Part shown: positions 53,731-63,800 of the stretch, one piece after another
Layout: every line of letters starts with the position of its first letter
Numbering within the stretch: position 1 is the stretch's first letter
Assembly: GCF_937863485.1 (NCBI RefSeq)
Contig: NZ_CALMFY010000057.1
Span: 1 to 64,000, forward strand
Direction of reading: 5' to 3'
DNA length: 64,000 bases
Source: an uncultured Nostoc sp.
Lineage (GTDB): Bacteria; Cyanobacteriota; Cyanobacteriia; Cyanobacteriales; Nostocaceae
The notes under the pieces: model-generated
Databases searched by the model: none
What the model saw: only the letters and a program-made list of their open reading frames with translations
Told to the model about the DNA's origin: nothing
Position numbers and translations under genes: made by a program

Positions 53731-54322
53731 CGACTTATGCAACCAGAATAACCCAGTTCTACTTGCTCCCGTGTTTTACGAGCCTAGACGTGAACTGGCT
53801 TGTCGCTAGACATCGCTGAACTTGAAGAAAATTCATTTTGAGTAAAATATGCCTTCTCTACCAGACGTGCAAAGGACATGACAGTTCTTCGGTTCCTCAT
53901 CACAGACTTGGTTTTCTTGTGAAAATATTGCAGATTGACCCCATAATCCTGCCACAATGCATAAAAAATATGCAGTCTCAGTTGAAACTATAGAAGTAAT
54001 GGCGGGTTGATCCAATAAAAAAGCGATCGCAGTTCCGTATGAGCGATCGCCATGATTAATCCCTAACCACAGGGATTAATTATGACAATTATATTTGTCG
54101 TAAGACTTTAACGATTGCAGTGCTAGCCCCCTCATCCCAACACTCTTAATACAAAAAAGTAGATAATTGCTCTACTTAGCCACAAGTAAACAATCACCTC
54201 GGTAAATAAGTGTTTTTACGTTTTCACTCGCAAATGCAAACTACAACGAGTATGTTACCAGTTTCACTTGACTTTTGACTTCCCCGAACGCAAGAGCGTC
54301 TCCTAGAGTTGGGGCTGACCAT
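53731..54322. other. Non-coding stretch with small hairpins
   Basis: No convincing gene. ATTAATCCCT-AACCAC-AGGGATTAAT at 54053-54078 is a perfect hairpin next to two HIP1 octamers. At 54271-54288 a short heptad repeat in inverse orientation (TTGACTTTTGACTTCCCC) adjoins a palindromic module. Confidence 0.45.
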
Positions 54323-54565
54323 TTATTTAGTTTCAATTTTTACAATTGCTGACATTCCCGGATTAAATCGGGATTCGTAACCTTGAATACTTGACCCATC
54401 AAACACAATCTTGACGGGAATTTGATGTAGTGAATTACTAGAAGCTGAATTACTCGTAAGATTATCTTCTGGCATAAAGGCGATACTATCTACCTTGCCT
54501 TGAAACTGCCGATTAGCAAAGGCTGAGACTGTAATTTTCACCTTGCTGAGTTTGACAGTGTTCAT
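54323..54565 (-). pseudogene. C-terminal fragment of an HlyD-type efflux adaptor
   Basis: The 80-codon frame reads VKITVSAFANRQFQGKVDSI, then MPEDNLTSNS and IPVKIVFDGSSIQGYESRFN ending PGMSAIVKIETK. This is the beta-barrel and final strands of an EmrA/HlyD-like membrane fusion protein without its anchor, coiled coil or lipoyl-like part. It is probably non-functional; the ATG at 54565 is likely fortuitous. Confidence 0.7.
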
Positions 54566-54678
54566 GATCTGACTTTTCTTCTGCTTCAGTTGCTGATCAT
54601 TAAACTATAGCATTTCTCATTTACATGTAATACACTAAAATCCAGTATTATCCTAACAAATATCATCGTCATACATCT

Positions 54679-55908
54679 ATGAAAAAAGCGATCGCACATC
54701 AAACTGCCTTACTATTTACATGCTCTATACTGCTGGTAGCTTGTGGTAAAAGTGCCAGTAATGAAGCAAATTCTGCAAATAATCCAACGGCGACAACAGG
54801 TGCAGCTAATGGTATTCTTATCGGTATCGCCTTTGCACAAACAAGCAATGTAGCATTACTTGGTCAAGAAGGAACTGATGGAGTAAAAATTGCCCAGAAG
54901 TATTTTAATGACAAAGGAGGTATCAATGGTAGACCAATTAAATTAGTCTATCAAGATACTGGTGGTGATGAAGTTGGAGCCATTAACGCTTTTCAAACTT
55001 TAATTAGTAAAGATAAAGTTGTTGGCATTGTTGGCCCTACCTTATCACAACAAGCTTTTAGCGCTGATCCCGTAGCAGAACGTAATCAAGTCCCAGTTAT
55101 TGGAGCATCAAACACTGCTAAAGGCATTCCTGAAATTGGTGATTATGTGGCTCGTGTTTCTTCATCTGTTGCTGTCGTCGCTCCTTATTCAGTGAAAGCT
55201 GCACTCAAGCAAAATCCTAATCTAAAAAGAGTAGCTGTATTCTACGCTCAAAATGACGCTTTCAATAAGTCGGAAACAGAAATATTTCAAAAAACAGTTA
55301 AAAATTTAGGCTTGGATTTAGTCACAGTCCAAAAGTTTCAAACTACAGATACCGACTTTCAAGCTCAAGCCAGCGATGCTATTAATTTAAAACCAGATTT
55401 AGCGATTATATCCGGGTTAGCTGTAGATGGAGGTAATTTAGTTAAACAATTACGAGAACTTGGTTATAAAGGAATAATTGTTGGTGGCAATGGTTTTAAC
55501 ACATCCCATATATTTTCTGTATGCAGAGCGCTTTGTGATGGCGTGATTGTGGCTCAAGCTTATAGCCCTGTGTATGCCAGTGAAATTAACACCGCATTTC
55601 GCAAAGCCTACCTTGAACAATATCATAGAGAACCACCCCAAGTAAGTGCTCAAGCTTTTGCTGCATTACAGATATATGTAGAAGCTTTTCAATCTTTAGA
55701 TAAGAAAAGCAACATTAACAAATTGACACTGCCACAGTTGCGTACAGAATTGAATAAAGAGTTACTAAGAGGAAAATATCAAACTCCTCTCGGTGAAATT
55801 GCTTTTACGCCAGTAGGTGATGTAATTCAAAAAGAGTTTTACGTTGCACAACTCAAGATGGAACCAAACGGTATCAATGGTAAGTTTTCTTTTTTAAAAG
55901 CTAATTAG
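54679..55908 (+). CDS. Branched-chain amino acid-type ABC substrate-binding lipoprotein
   Basis: Periplasmic binding protein (Peripla_BP_6/LivJ type) of 409 residues. A lipobox is visible at LLVACGK (Cys22), followed by a low-complexity Asn/Ala linker and the two-lobe domain: IGIAFAQTSNVALLGQEGTD, YFNDKGGINGRPIKLVYQDT, GIVGPTLSQQ. Such proteins serve importers for neutral or branched amino acids or urea in cyanobacteria. No permease or ATPase genes are adjacent, so it relies on partners elsewhere. Substrate undetermined. Confidence 0.9.
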   Translation: MKKAIAHQTALLFTCSILLVACGKSASNEANSANNPTATTGAANGILIGIAFAQTSNVALLGQEGTDGVKIAQKYFNDKGGINGRPIKLVYQDTGGDEVGAINAFQTLISKDKVVGIVGPTLSQQAFSADPVAERNQVPVIGASNTAKGIPEIGDYVARVSSSVAVVAPYSVKAALKQNPNLKRVAVFYAQNDAFNKSETEIFQKTVKNLGLDLVTVQKFQTTDTDFQAQASDAINLKPDLAIISGLAVDGGNLVKQLRELGYKGIIVGGNGFNTSHIFSVCRALCDGVIVAQAYSPVYASEINTAFRKAYLEQYHREPPQVSAQAFAALQIYVEAFQSLDKKSNINKLTLPQLRTELNKELLRGKYQTPLGEIAFTPVGDVIQKEFYVAQLKMEPNGINGKFSFLKAN

Positions 55909-55981
55909 AGTGCCAATATCAGTTGTAGTTGACAATACTTTTGTCTCAAGCTTGCATTTCTTATTATTTGACTACCATAGG

Positions 55982-56119
55982 CAGGACTTACGCAAGAACT
56001 CTCTGAAACTCTTATTCCTTTGTGTCCTTTGCGACGGCAGTCGCTACAACGGGGGGAACCCCCGCAACGCGCTGCCTCTCCTTTGCGGTTCGTTTTATCA
56101 TGATTTTGCGTAAGTCCTG
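55982..56119 (+). repeat. MITE family A, copy 3, with a different internal insert
   Basis: Ends CAGGACTTACGCA and TTGCGTAAGTCCTG. Outer parts match copy 2 nearly base for base, but the middle carries an unrelated insert between CCTTTGCG and CTCCTTTGCGG: GACGGCAGTCGCTACAACGG and on, including GGGGGGAACCCCC. No ORF. Confidence 0.85.
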
Positions 56120-56287
56120 ATAGGATTTGTTAGCACACTTTTTATCGTGTCCCTTGAATAGCGCGGTTTCATTGCTTTTAGTGACTGATTTTCTTTTAGG
56201 TAATGCGATCGCAGTTCCCTTTTGCCAAGATGGTGAAATAGCTAACAACGATCGCAGCAGTTCTTGAAATAAGAGGGATGCTGTTCG

Positions 56288-56350
56288 CGTAGCAATACGG
56301 TTCACTCAAGAAGAATCGTAGGTTGGGTTAAGCGCAGCGCAACCCAACAA
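56288..56350. repeat. Partial MITE family C
   Basis: AATACGGTTCACTCAAG and TCGTAGGTTGGGTT match one end of the element at 16443-16602. The inner part GGTTGGGTTAAGCGCAGCGC followed by AACCCAACA forms a hairpin. The partner end is missing or diverged. Confidence 0.55.
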
Positions 56351-56524
56351 AGTCTTGAGTAAGTTGTCGTTATTAACACTCGATCTGCCGTTAAGCTGAA
56401 GATCAACCATGAAAAATAATAATTAGTTTAGTTAAAAAATGCAATATTTTGCGGATTATACTGCTGCGATATATAGTCACTGTAGGGCAAGCTAGCTCTA
56501 TAAGCTTTTGATAAGAGTAAATTT

Positions 56525-56923
56525 ATGACTCGTAAAAAACTAATATCCCGCATTCTAGAAAAAGCTGAGTTAAGAGCCTCTGGACTGAAGGCGATTGATC
56601 CAACCATAGATTTTGGGGATGCTCACAACTTAAAAAACTTCACACAACTAATTGAGCGGTTACGCACCAAAATTGATGAGTATAACAGCGCTCTAGCGAT
56701 GATTGATTCTTACCGAACCGAGATTGAAGAATTGGAAACAAGCTTAGGTAATCTTACTGCGAAAATGTTGATGGGAGTTGCTTTCAAGTACGGTAACGAT
56801 AGCATCGAATATGAGATGGCGGGTGGTATTCGCAAAAGCGAGCGCATCCGCAGAAGCAGGATAACCCGTTTGAAAGGTGGCGTAAAGCAAAAATCAAAAA
56901 AGAGCGCTCAAACCGCTAAGTAA
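56525..56923 (+). CDS. Conserved hypothetical protein, coiled coil
   Basis: Protein of 132 residues that I do not recognise by name. A coiled-coil segment (FTQLIERLRTKIDEYNSALA, IDSYRTEIEELETSLGNL, about 38-78) is followed by GVAFKYGNDSIEYEMAGGIR and a basic Lys/Arg-rich tail (RIRRSRITRLKGG) that could bind nucleic acid or an acidic partner. The ATG follows GATAAGAGTAAATTT. Single gene. Confidence 0.7.
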   Translation: MTRKKLISRILEKAELRASGLKAIDPTIDFGDAHNLKNFTQLIERLRTKIDEYNSALAMIDSYRTEIEELETSLGNLTAKMLMGVAFKYGNDSIEYEMAGGIRKSERIRRSRITRLKGGVKQKSKKSAQTAK

Positions 56924-57099
56924 GTAGTCGTACAGAATTAATTACACAATATCATTACAAGTGTAACGAAGGGAAACGTACTCCTATGAAGAAGCAAGCT
57001 ACGCGTAGCATCTTGTAAAGTTGCAATTCGCTTGCGGTTTATGATTGCTTTACTTCGTTGGTAATGACTGTCAATATTTTTGTGCAGTTACTTATCATT

Positions 57100-57200
57100 A
57101 GGGACTTCCAGTTAAAAAAACATCCCATTTTTGGGGCGCAAGGCCTTACGCCCCAAAAATGTACAAATAATTTTGGATAATTTATTTTTTGTCAGTCCCT
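57100..57200 (+). repeat. MITE family B, copy 2
   Basis: 101 bp with ends AGGGACTTCC and TTTTTTGTCAGTCCCT. The middle has a perfect 13-bp stem, CATTTTTGGGGCG with CGCCCCAAAAATG. It matches 38424-38525 except for that stem, which is diverged in copy 1. Confidence 0.88.
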
Positions 57201-57335
57201 TAGAGGATGTTTGAAAAGTTCTCTTCTTGGTATCAAAAGTTTTAGATCCCTCTAAATACCCCCTAAAAAGGTGGGTTAGGGGGGATCTGGAAGTGCCTAA
57301 AGTCACCAGAGAAACACTTTTCAAACAACCTTTTA
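57201..57335 (+). repeat. MITE family D, directly abutting family B
   Basis: 135 bp with imperfect terminal inverted repeats TAGAGGATGTTTGAAAAGT and ACTTTTCAAACAACCTTTTA. The inner part holds GATCCCTCTAAATACCCCCT, paired with AGGGGGGATC. A partial relative lies at 13617-13690. No gene. Confidence 0.8.
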
Positions 57336-57831
57336 GAGCAAGAGTTAGGAGCAAAGCCGGAGACGCTCCGCCTTTGGTTAGGAGTCAAAAAGGTTTTTTA
57401 TCTGGCTTGTAGACCAAAGCACTGTACTTAACTAACTTGAAATCTGCTGTAATAGATGCGATCGCTTACCCCTTTTTCTTCGTTGCCAATCGCAACTTTC
57501 TTTTACAAACGTGGCAAAATAGCAAAGAGCGATCGCACAAGTATAGAGAGCCGCTTGCAAGCTAGTGTAAAGGAAACATTGCGTAGTATCATCAATAGTT
57601 GAGAATAAGCGATCGCGATCGCTCACTAAGACTTAAAACCATCTTTCTTTTTACCAGTCTGTAGTCACTTACGCCAAACGTCTCAAAGAGTTGCACCTTG
57701 TCATCACACATTGCTTAACTTTTAGAACGCCTTGCAAACAAGATATGTTAGATTTATTTTTTTCTACCTACTTAGTTTTTGTAAAACAAGATACATTAAA
57801 TGGTAGTTTAGTAGCGAAGGAACCAAGAAGC
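57336..57831. other. Non-coding stretch upstream of the peptidoglycan-binding-like gene
   Basis: Contains several HIP1 octamers, including GCGATCGCGATCGC near 57609. No separate gene is seen. The reading frame of the next gene is open back to 57691, but without protein character. Confidence 0.35.
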
Positions 57832-58575
57832 ATGGCCATTAGTAGCCCTGAAGTCATCCGTCATATATTGATCGGGCTGGGATATTTAGCTCCTGAGATT
57901 GATCCTAAGCCTGATCTGACAAAATTTGCTCCCTGGAAGAGGAACAATAACTCCTTGACTGATGATCCTACCGAAGACGCGATTAAAAAGTTTCAGAAAC
58001 AGTACTCACAAAAACTTGTGGTAAATGGTAACGCTGATTCAGAGACTCGAACTGTAATGGAAGATACAGTCAAAGGGCTTCAGAATAGATTGAAGTTTCA
58101 CGGTTTTGCAACCAATGCCGAAATTCCTCTAGACAAGCCCTTTTATGGGCCAGCCACTTATACAGCAGTCAAGAAATTTCAGAAATCTCAGGGTTTAACT
58201 GAAAATGGCATTGCCACTATTGAACAGCGTCAAATTCTACAGCAACCTACTCTAACAAATAAGCCCCAGCCACAGCCACAATCACAACTTAAGCTGATAG
58301 ATTTGTGCTTCCAATTCAAAAAGAATCCTAAAAATCCTTCTTACATCGCAGCCCTAAATAACTTACAACAAAATCTACCCAAGGACGTTTTACACAAAGT
58401 TACTAATAAATGGAGGGGGACAAATGATCAAAATCCTGAGATTGTCAAGCTGACGAATTTGTTCACTTATTATGATGACAACAATGCAAAGCATCGTGAT
58501 GCACTAAATCACTTACAAAGTCAGATTACCCCAGCTATCTCTCAAGCATTTTTAAGCCTCTGGAATAAGAAGTAA
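57832..58575 (+). CDS. Protein with two peptidoglycan-binding-1-like domains
   Basis: Protein of 247 residues from ATG 57832, which has AAGGAA upstream at the right distance. Two PG_binding_1-like three-helix units are visible: about 5-65 (DAIKKFQKQYSQKLVVNGNA) and 70-135 (YTAVKKFQKSQGLTENGIAT). After a Gln/Pro linker the C-terminal part (about 150-247) is a helical region with AALNNLQQNLPKDVLHKVTN, possibly a conserved domain. No signal peptide is seen at this start, so export is unclear; the upstream codons do not form one either. Confidence 0.8.
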   Translation: MAISSPEVIRHILIGLGYLAPEIDPKPDLTKFAPWKRNNNSLTDDPTEDAIKKFQKQYSQKLVVNGNADSETRTVMEDTVKGLQNRLKFHGFATNAEIPLDKPFYGPATYTAVKKFQKSQGLTENGIATIEQRQILQQPTLTNKPQPQPQSQLKLIDLCFQFKKNPKNPSYIAALNNLQQNLPKDVLHKVTNKWRGTNDQNPEIVKLTNLFTYYDDNNAKHRDALNHLQSQITPAISQAFLSLWNKK

Positions 58576-58731
58576 AGAAATGGGATATACAGCAGAATTC
58601 AGAGATAACTCTGAGTTAAGCGAAAAACCGGAGCAGAGGTTTCCTTTGTTCTGGATTTTTCAATCTTTAGCTTCCTTAGATTCAAAAGTTCCGAGAGTTA
58701 GAATTCAGAATTCAGAAAATATTAAGTAGTA

Positions 58732-58830
58732 GCGTGGCAAGACTAAAATGGTGTAATAGCTAAAGGCTCGTAGTAGCGCTTTAGCCCCAAAAAACCATAA
58801 ATCTAATGTACAAATTTAGTCTTGCCACGC
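58732..58830. repeat. MITE-like element, family E, perfect 16-bp ends
   Basis: GCGTGGCAAGACTAAA at the left and its exact complement TTTAGTCTTGCCACGC at the right enclose 67 bp, with an inner CTAAAGGC/GCTTTAG hairpin. A fragment (TTGGCAAGACTAAAATA) is seen near 51080. Confidence 0.85.
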
Positions 58831-58919
58831 CAGTAGGGTGCGTTACGGCTTTAGCTTAATACCGTTTCACTTTAATAATGATAAGTAAGTGGACAAGAAT
58901 AAATCAAACTATGTTACGC

Positions 58920-59160
58920 AATTAGATCCCCCACTCCCCACGCCAGTCACTCCACTTGGGGAGACCCCAAACGCTCTTGCTAGCGCAGCGAAGCGCGAGT
59001 CCGCGTTACCCCTACGGGGATCTTGCTAGCAAGAGCGTCTCGTAGAGAGCGTCTGACTCCTTCGCGCAACGCTTACACGCGGCATCGTCTCCCCTTCTCA
59101 CATTGCCAGAGGCTTTAGACAAGGGAGAAGACCACGCCCGCTCCCGGAGAAATTGGGCTA
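58920..59160. repeat. Cluster of short palindromic repeats
   Basis: Repeat modules in tandem: CCACTTGGGGAGACCCCA, CGCTCTTGCTAGCGCAGCG, GTTACCCCTACGGGGATC, TCTCGTAGAGAGCGTCTGAC, GAAGACCACGCCC. The same family as 22720-23040. No coding function. Confidence 0.7.
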
Positions 59161-59375
59161 CTGTGTACACATAAGTCGAGTTGGCAATCAAATGGACGCA
59201 AAAGAACGGAAAATTATTTTTAAAATCCTTGATTTTCTGTTCTGAGTCTATCAATAAACTGACACTATTGATAATCAGTTTGATAAACTCAAAACCTTGC
59301 CTACTAATTTATTTTCCTTAAACAGTCGATAATGTAAATAAATGTAAAAAATCCTCAGGTAGGACAGAAGCATCT

Positions 59376-60563
59376 ATGCGTGTAATTTTAATGACTGGCA
59401 AAGGCGGCGTGGGCAAAACTTCCGTTGCTGCTGCAACTGGACTCCGTTGTGCAGAATTAGGCTATCGAACGTTAGTTTTAAGTACAGATCCCGCTCACTC
59501 CCTGGCAGACAGTTTTGACATAGAAATGGGACATGTACCCCGGGAAATTCGCCCAAATCTATGGGGTGCAGAACTGGATGCGCTGCAAGAACTAGAGGGA
59601 AATTGGGGTGCTGTGAAACGTTACATTACCCAAGTTTTACAGGCAAGGGGTTTAGACGGCGTACAGGCAGAAGAATTGGCAATTTTACCAGGCATGGATG
59701 AGATTTTTGGCTTGGTAAGGATGAAACGCCATTACGATGAAGGTGAGTTTGATGTTTTAATTATCGACTCAGCCCCCACTGGCACAGCACTGCGGTTGCT
59801 GAGTTTACCTGAAGTCGGTGGCTGGTATATGCGCCGTTTTTACAAACCATTTCAAAACATCTCCGTAGCACTTCGACCTCTGGTTGAACCTTTTTTTAGA
59901 CCAATTGCTGGTTTTTCGCTACCAGATAAAGAGGTGATGGATGCACCTTATGAGTTTTATGAACAAATTGAAGCTCTGGAAAAAGTATTAACAGATAATA
60001 CTCAAACCTCAGTGCGTCTGGTCACTAATCCTGAAAAGATGGTGATTAAAGAGTCTCTCCGGGCCCATGCTTATTTGAGTTTGTATAATGTTGCAACAGA
60101 TTTAGTAGTGGCTAATCGGATTATTCCAAGCGAAGTCCAAGACCCATTTTTCCAACGTTGGAAGGAAAGTCAGGAACAATATCGCCAGGAAATTCATGAT
60201 AATTTCCACCCTCTACCTGTGAAAGAAGTTCCGCTTTTTTCTGAGGAAATGTGCGGATTGGCTTCATTAGAACGCCTGAAGGAAACCCTTTATAAAGATG
60301 AAGATCCGACTCAGGTTTATTATAAAGAAACGACTATGAGAGTCGTGCAAGAGCAAAACCAATACAGTTTAGAACTTTACTTACCTGGTATTCCTAAAAA
60401 CCAAGTTCAACTGAGTAAAAATGGTGACGAATTAAACATTACTATTGGCAACCACCGTCGTAACTTAGTTTTGCCACAAGCCTTAGCAGCACTACAACCA
60501 GGAGGGGCAAAGATGGAAGACGACTATCTTAAAATTCGTTTTACTGACAACATAAGAGTTTAA
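59376..60563 (+). CDS. ArsA/Get3-like (TRC40 family) ATPase
   Basis: Protein of 395 residues. The deviant Walker [12 protein letters not shown], switch I-type [14 protein letters not shown] and [17 protein letters not shown] identify the Get3/ArsA family with a single ATPase domain. The last 85 residues ([40 protein letters not shown]) form an HSP20-like C-terminal domain found on cyanobacterial and plant-type homologues. A role in tail-anchored protein targeting or a chaperone role is more likely than arsenite export, since no ArsB is near; the substrate is unproven. Confidence 0.92.
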   Translation: MRVILMTGKGGVGKTSVAAATGLRCAELGYRTLVLSTDPAHSLADSFDIEMGHVPREIRPNLWGAELDALQELEGNWGAVKRYITQVLQARGLDGVQAEELAILPGMDEIFGLVRMKRHYDEGEFDVLIIDSAPTGTALRLLSLPEVGGWYMRRFYKPFQNISVALRPLVEPFFRPIAGFSLPDKEVMDAPYEFYEQIEALEKVLTDNTQTSVRLVTNPEKMVIKESLRAHAYLSLYNVATDLVVANRIIPSEVQDPFFQRWKESQEQYRQEIHDNFHPLPVKEVPLFSEEMCGLASLERLKETLYKDEDPTQVYYKETTMRVVQEQNQYSLELYLPGIPKNQVQLSKNGDELNITIGNHRRNLVLPQALAALQPGGAKMEDDYLKIRFTDNIRV

Positions 60564-60633
60564 TTTTGTTGCTCCGGCAATATTCGACAAAAACTCAAAC
60601 CTAAAAAGCAAGAATCTTTTCTTATAGCTAGTA

Positions 60634-60662
60634 CAGACGCAATTTTTTCAGCGTCTGTTTTT
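60634..60662 (+). terminator. Terminator of the ArsA/Get3-like gene
   Basis: CAGACGC and GCGTCTG form a 7-bp stem followed by TTTTT on the plus strand, about 70 bp after the stop codon. Confidence 0.85.
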
Positions 60663-60819
60663 ATGAGTTTTTGGTAAAATTTTCTAAAAGTTAAATAAAT
60701 ATTTGTCTTATGGATTTGGCAGTAGTTTCACTGAAGACAATTTGATGAAATAAATTTCAAAATGGCTTTAGATTTAATTATTTCAGTTTGCAAATTATTA
60801 ATTTATTTTGCTATAAGCA

Positions 60820-63800
60820 ATGATCTCCAACCCTGAACAAGATTTGCCCTTATGTCGCCATGAAGAAAGTTTACTACGCCGCATTACAAACCGTATCCGA
60901 CGAAGCTTAGAGTTGAAAGAAATTATCACAGTCACAACGGCAGAGGTGCGATCGCTACTAAAAACTGACCGAGTGATGATTTACAAATTTCATGCCGATG
61001 ATAGTGGTCAAGTGATTGCTGAGTCAATTTACGAAAATCGGTTGCCGTCGCTATTGGGGCTGAACTTTCCTGCTGATGATATTCCGCCCACCGCCCGTGA
61101 ACTATTTATTAAATCACGAGTGCGTTCTGTTGTTAATCTTGATACTCAAGAGATTGGTCAAAGTCACTTGCATGAGTTGGAAAATGGAGAAACTATATCA
61201 GAAGATATCCGTTACCGCCCTGTAGATCCATGTCATGTTGAGTACTTGAGTGGGATGGGGGTCAAATCTTCTGTAGTAGCGCCGATTATTTATCAAGATC
61301 AACTTTGGGGGCTGCTGGTATCTCACCATTCTGAGTCACACCAGATTTCAGAATATGAACTGGAAGCTGTACAGATGGTAGTAGATCAACTTTCAGTAGC
61401 GATCGCTCAAAGTACCCTGCTGACTCAAGTTCGCAAAACAGCCGAACGAGAAACTATCATTAACCGCATTGCTACCCTGCTGCATTCACTACCCACTATT
61501 ATATTACAGCCAGCCCTAGAAGCGGCTGTTGCTGCCTTTGATGGTGTTGGTGGTAGGCTTTGTATTAGAAATACAGCTTTTGATTCCCACAATGGCAACC
61601 TGACCAGCTTAACAGAATGCTTAATACCGGGAAATAGTTGTATCAAGCTTTATGTTTGTGGACAGCAACCTGTGATGCCAGAACAAACCATATATCCACT
61701 CATAGAGCAGTATAGCGTCTGGCAGGAACACTACAAGTCTAGTAACTACGATGTTTGGCCGATTTTAGATATATATCAAACTTCTAGCTTGCGAACTTTG
61801 CAAGTTGCTTTTCAACCAACTAAAATTCGTAGCATGTTGATGATCCCACTCCAGTATCGTCAGCAGTTGCTGGGCTATTTAAGTATTTTCCGCGACGAAA
61901 TCGATACAGAAACCCTGTGGGCGAGGCAGTATGACAGCGATCAAAGGCAACTGTACCCCCGACAATCCTTTCAGGTTTGGCGCGAATCTAAAAAAGCACA
62001 AGCTCAAAAATGGACAGTTGAAGAGATTGAACTGGCTAGAGACCTCGGTAAACACTTTGCTTCAGCAGTTCAGCAGTATGAACTATACCAACAAGTGCAA
62101 GCCTTCAATGAAAATTTAGAACATCAAGTTAAAAGACGCACAGTTGAATTACAACGGACAACTGAACAACAACAGGCTGTGTTTAAAGTCATTTCCGAAA
62201 TTCGGGAATCTCTTGACACAAATACCATTTTTCAAACAACCACTAAAGAGGTTTGTCAATTAATCAAAGCCGATCGCGTTTCTGTTTATCGTTTCGATTC
62301 TAATTGGGGTGGTGAATTTGTCGGGGATTTCGAGGCTGCTAATCCATACTGGTTGAATGACTCCAAACTAGGTATTAATACAGTTTGGAATGATACCTAC
62401 CTACAAGACACACAAGGAGGACGTTACCGCAACAATGAAACATTTGCAGTCGATGACATCTACAGTATGGGGTTTGCTCAATGTCATATCGATAATCTAG
62501 AACAGTTTCAAATTCATGCTTTTGTGCTTGCTCCGATTTTTGTTGGGCAAAAACTTTGGGGTTTGCTGGCAACTTATCAACACACTGGTCCCCGGCAATG
62601 GAAAGCCTCTGAAGTTAACTTTCTCAGTCAGATTGCTGCCCAAATGGGAGTAGCACTTCAGCAAGCAGAATTACTCACGCAAACAAAACAGCAGACGTTA
62701 AGTTTGCGACAAGCGGCAGAACAACAACATATATTGTTTGAAGTTGTTGCCAAAATTCGGGAATCTCTTGATCTAAATACAGTTTTTGCCGCAACTGTGT
62801 GTGAAGTCCGTCGCTCTTTGAATGCTGACAGAGTGGTAGTATATCGCTTTGACGCGAATTCCGAACTCGATGAAGGTGAAATTGTTTCAGAGGATCTTTT
62901 GCCAGAGTTTACTTCTGCTTTAACATTAAAAATTCAAGACAACTGCTTTAAGAAGAAGTATGATGCCCTTTATCGTCAAGGACGCATCCACGCGATCGCT
63001 GATATCCACAACTCTGGACTGAATGTTTGTTATGTCCAAATGCTGGATCAACTTGAAGTTAAAGCCAATTTAGTTTTGCCACTGGCTAAAAGTAATGAAC
63101 TGTGGGGTTTGTTGTGCATTCACCAGTGCTACCAACCGCGTGAATGGCAATCCTCAGAAATCCAGTTCGCTACCCAAGTTGCTGCACAGCTTTCTGTAGC
63201 ACTGGAACAAGCTGATTTACTTGAACAAACCAAGCATCAGGCTGTTGATTTGCAACAAGCGGCAGAACAACAACGGGTATTGTTTGAAGTTGTTGCGAAA
63301 ATCCGGGAATCTCTTGACTTAGATATGATTTTTCAGACTACCACTCAAGAAATTTGCAAATCACTGCAAGCGGATCGTGTGGCTGTCTATCGCTTTCATC
63401 CAGATTGGAGTGGTGAATATATCGCCGAGTTTGTGGGTGATGGTTGGGTAAAACTTGTAGGTTCTGATCTTAAGACAGTTTGGGAAGATAGCTATTTACA
63501 AGAAACCCAAGGTGGACGATATCGCCATAATGAAAGCTATATAGTTGATGATATCTATCAGTCTGGTCACTCGGAGTGTCACATTGCGGTTTTGGAGCAA
63601 TTACAAGTAAAGGCATATGCGATCGCACCTATATTTATCGGGCAACAGCTATGGGGCTTGCTAGCAGGTTACCAGAACTCTGCACCCCGCCACTGGGAAG
63701 CCTCAGAAATTAAGTTCATTACTCAAATTGCTAATCAGCTTGGGGTTGCACTCCAACAAGCCCAATTGCATAATCAGACTAAAGAGCAGACAGAAAAGCT

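Noticed and set aside
53833-54015. 60-codon minus-strand frame
   Set aside because: No ribosome site, no recognisable motif, and composition not different from surrounding intergenic DNA.
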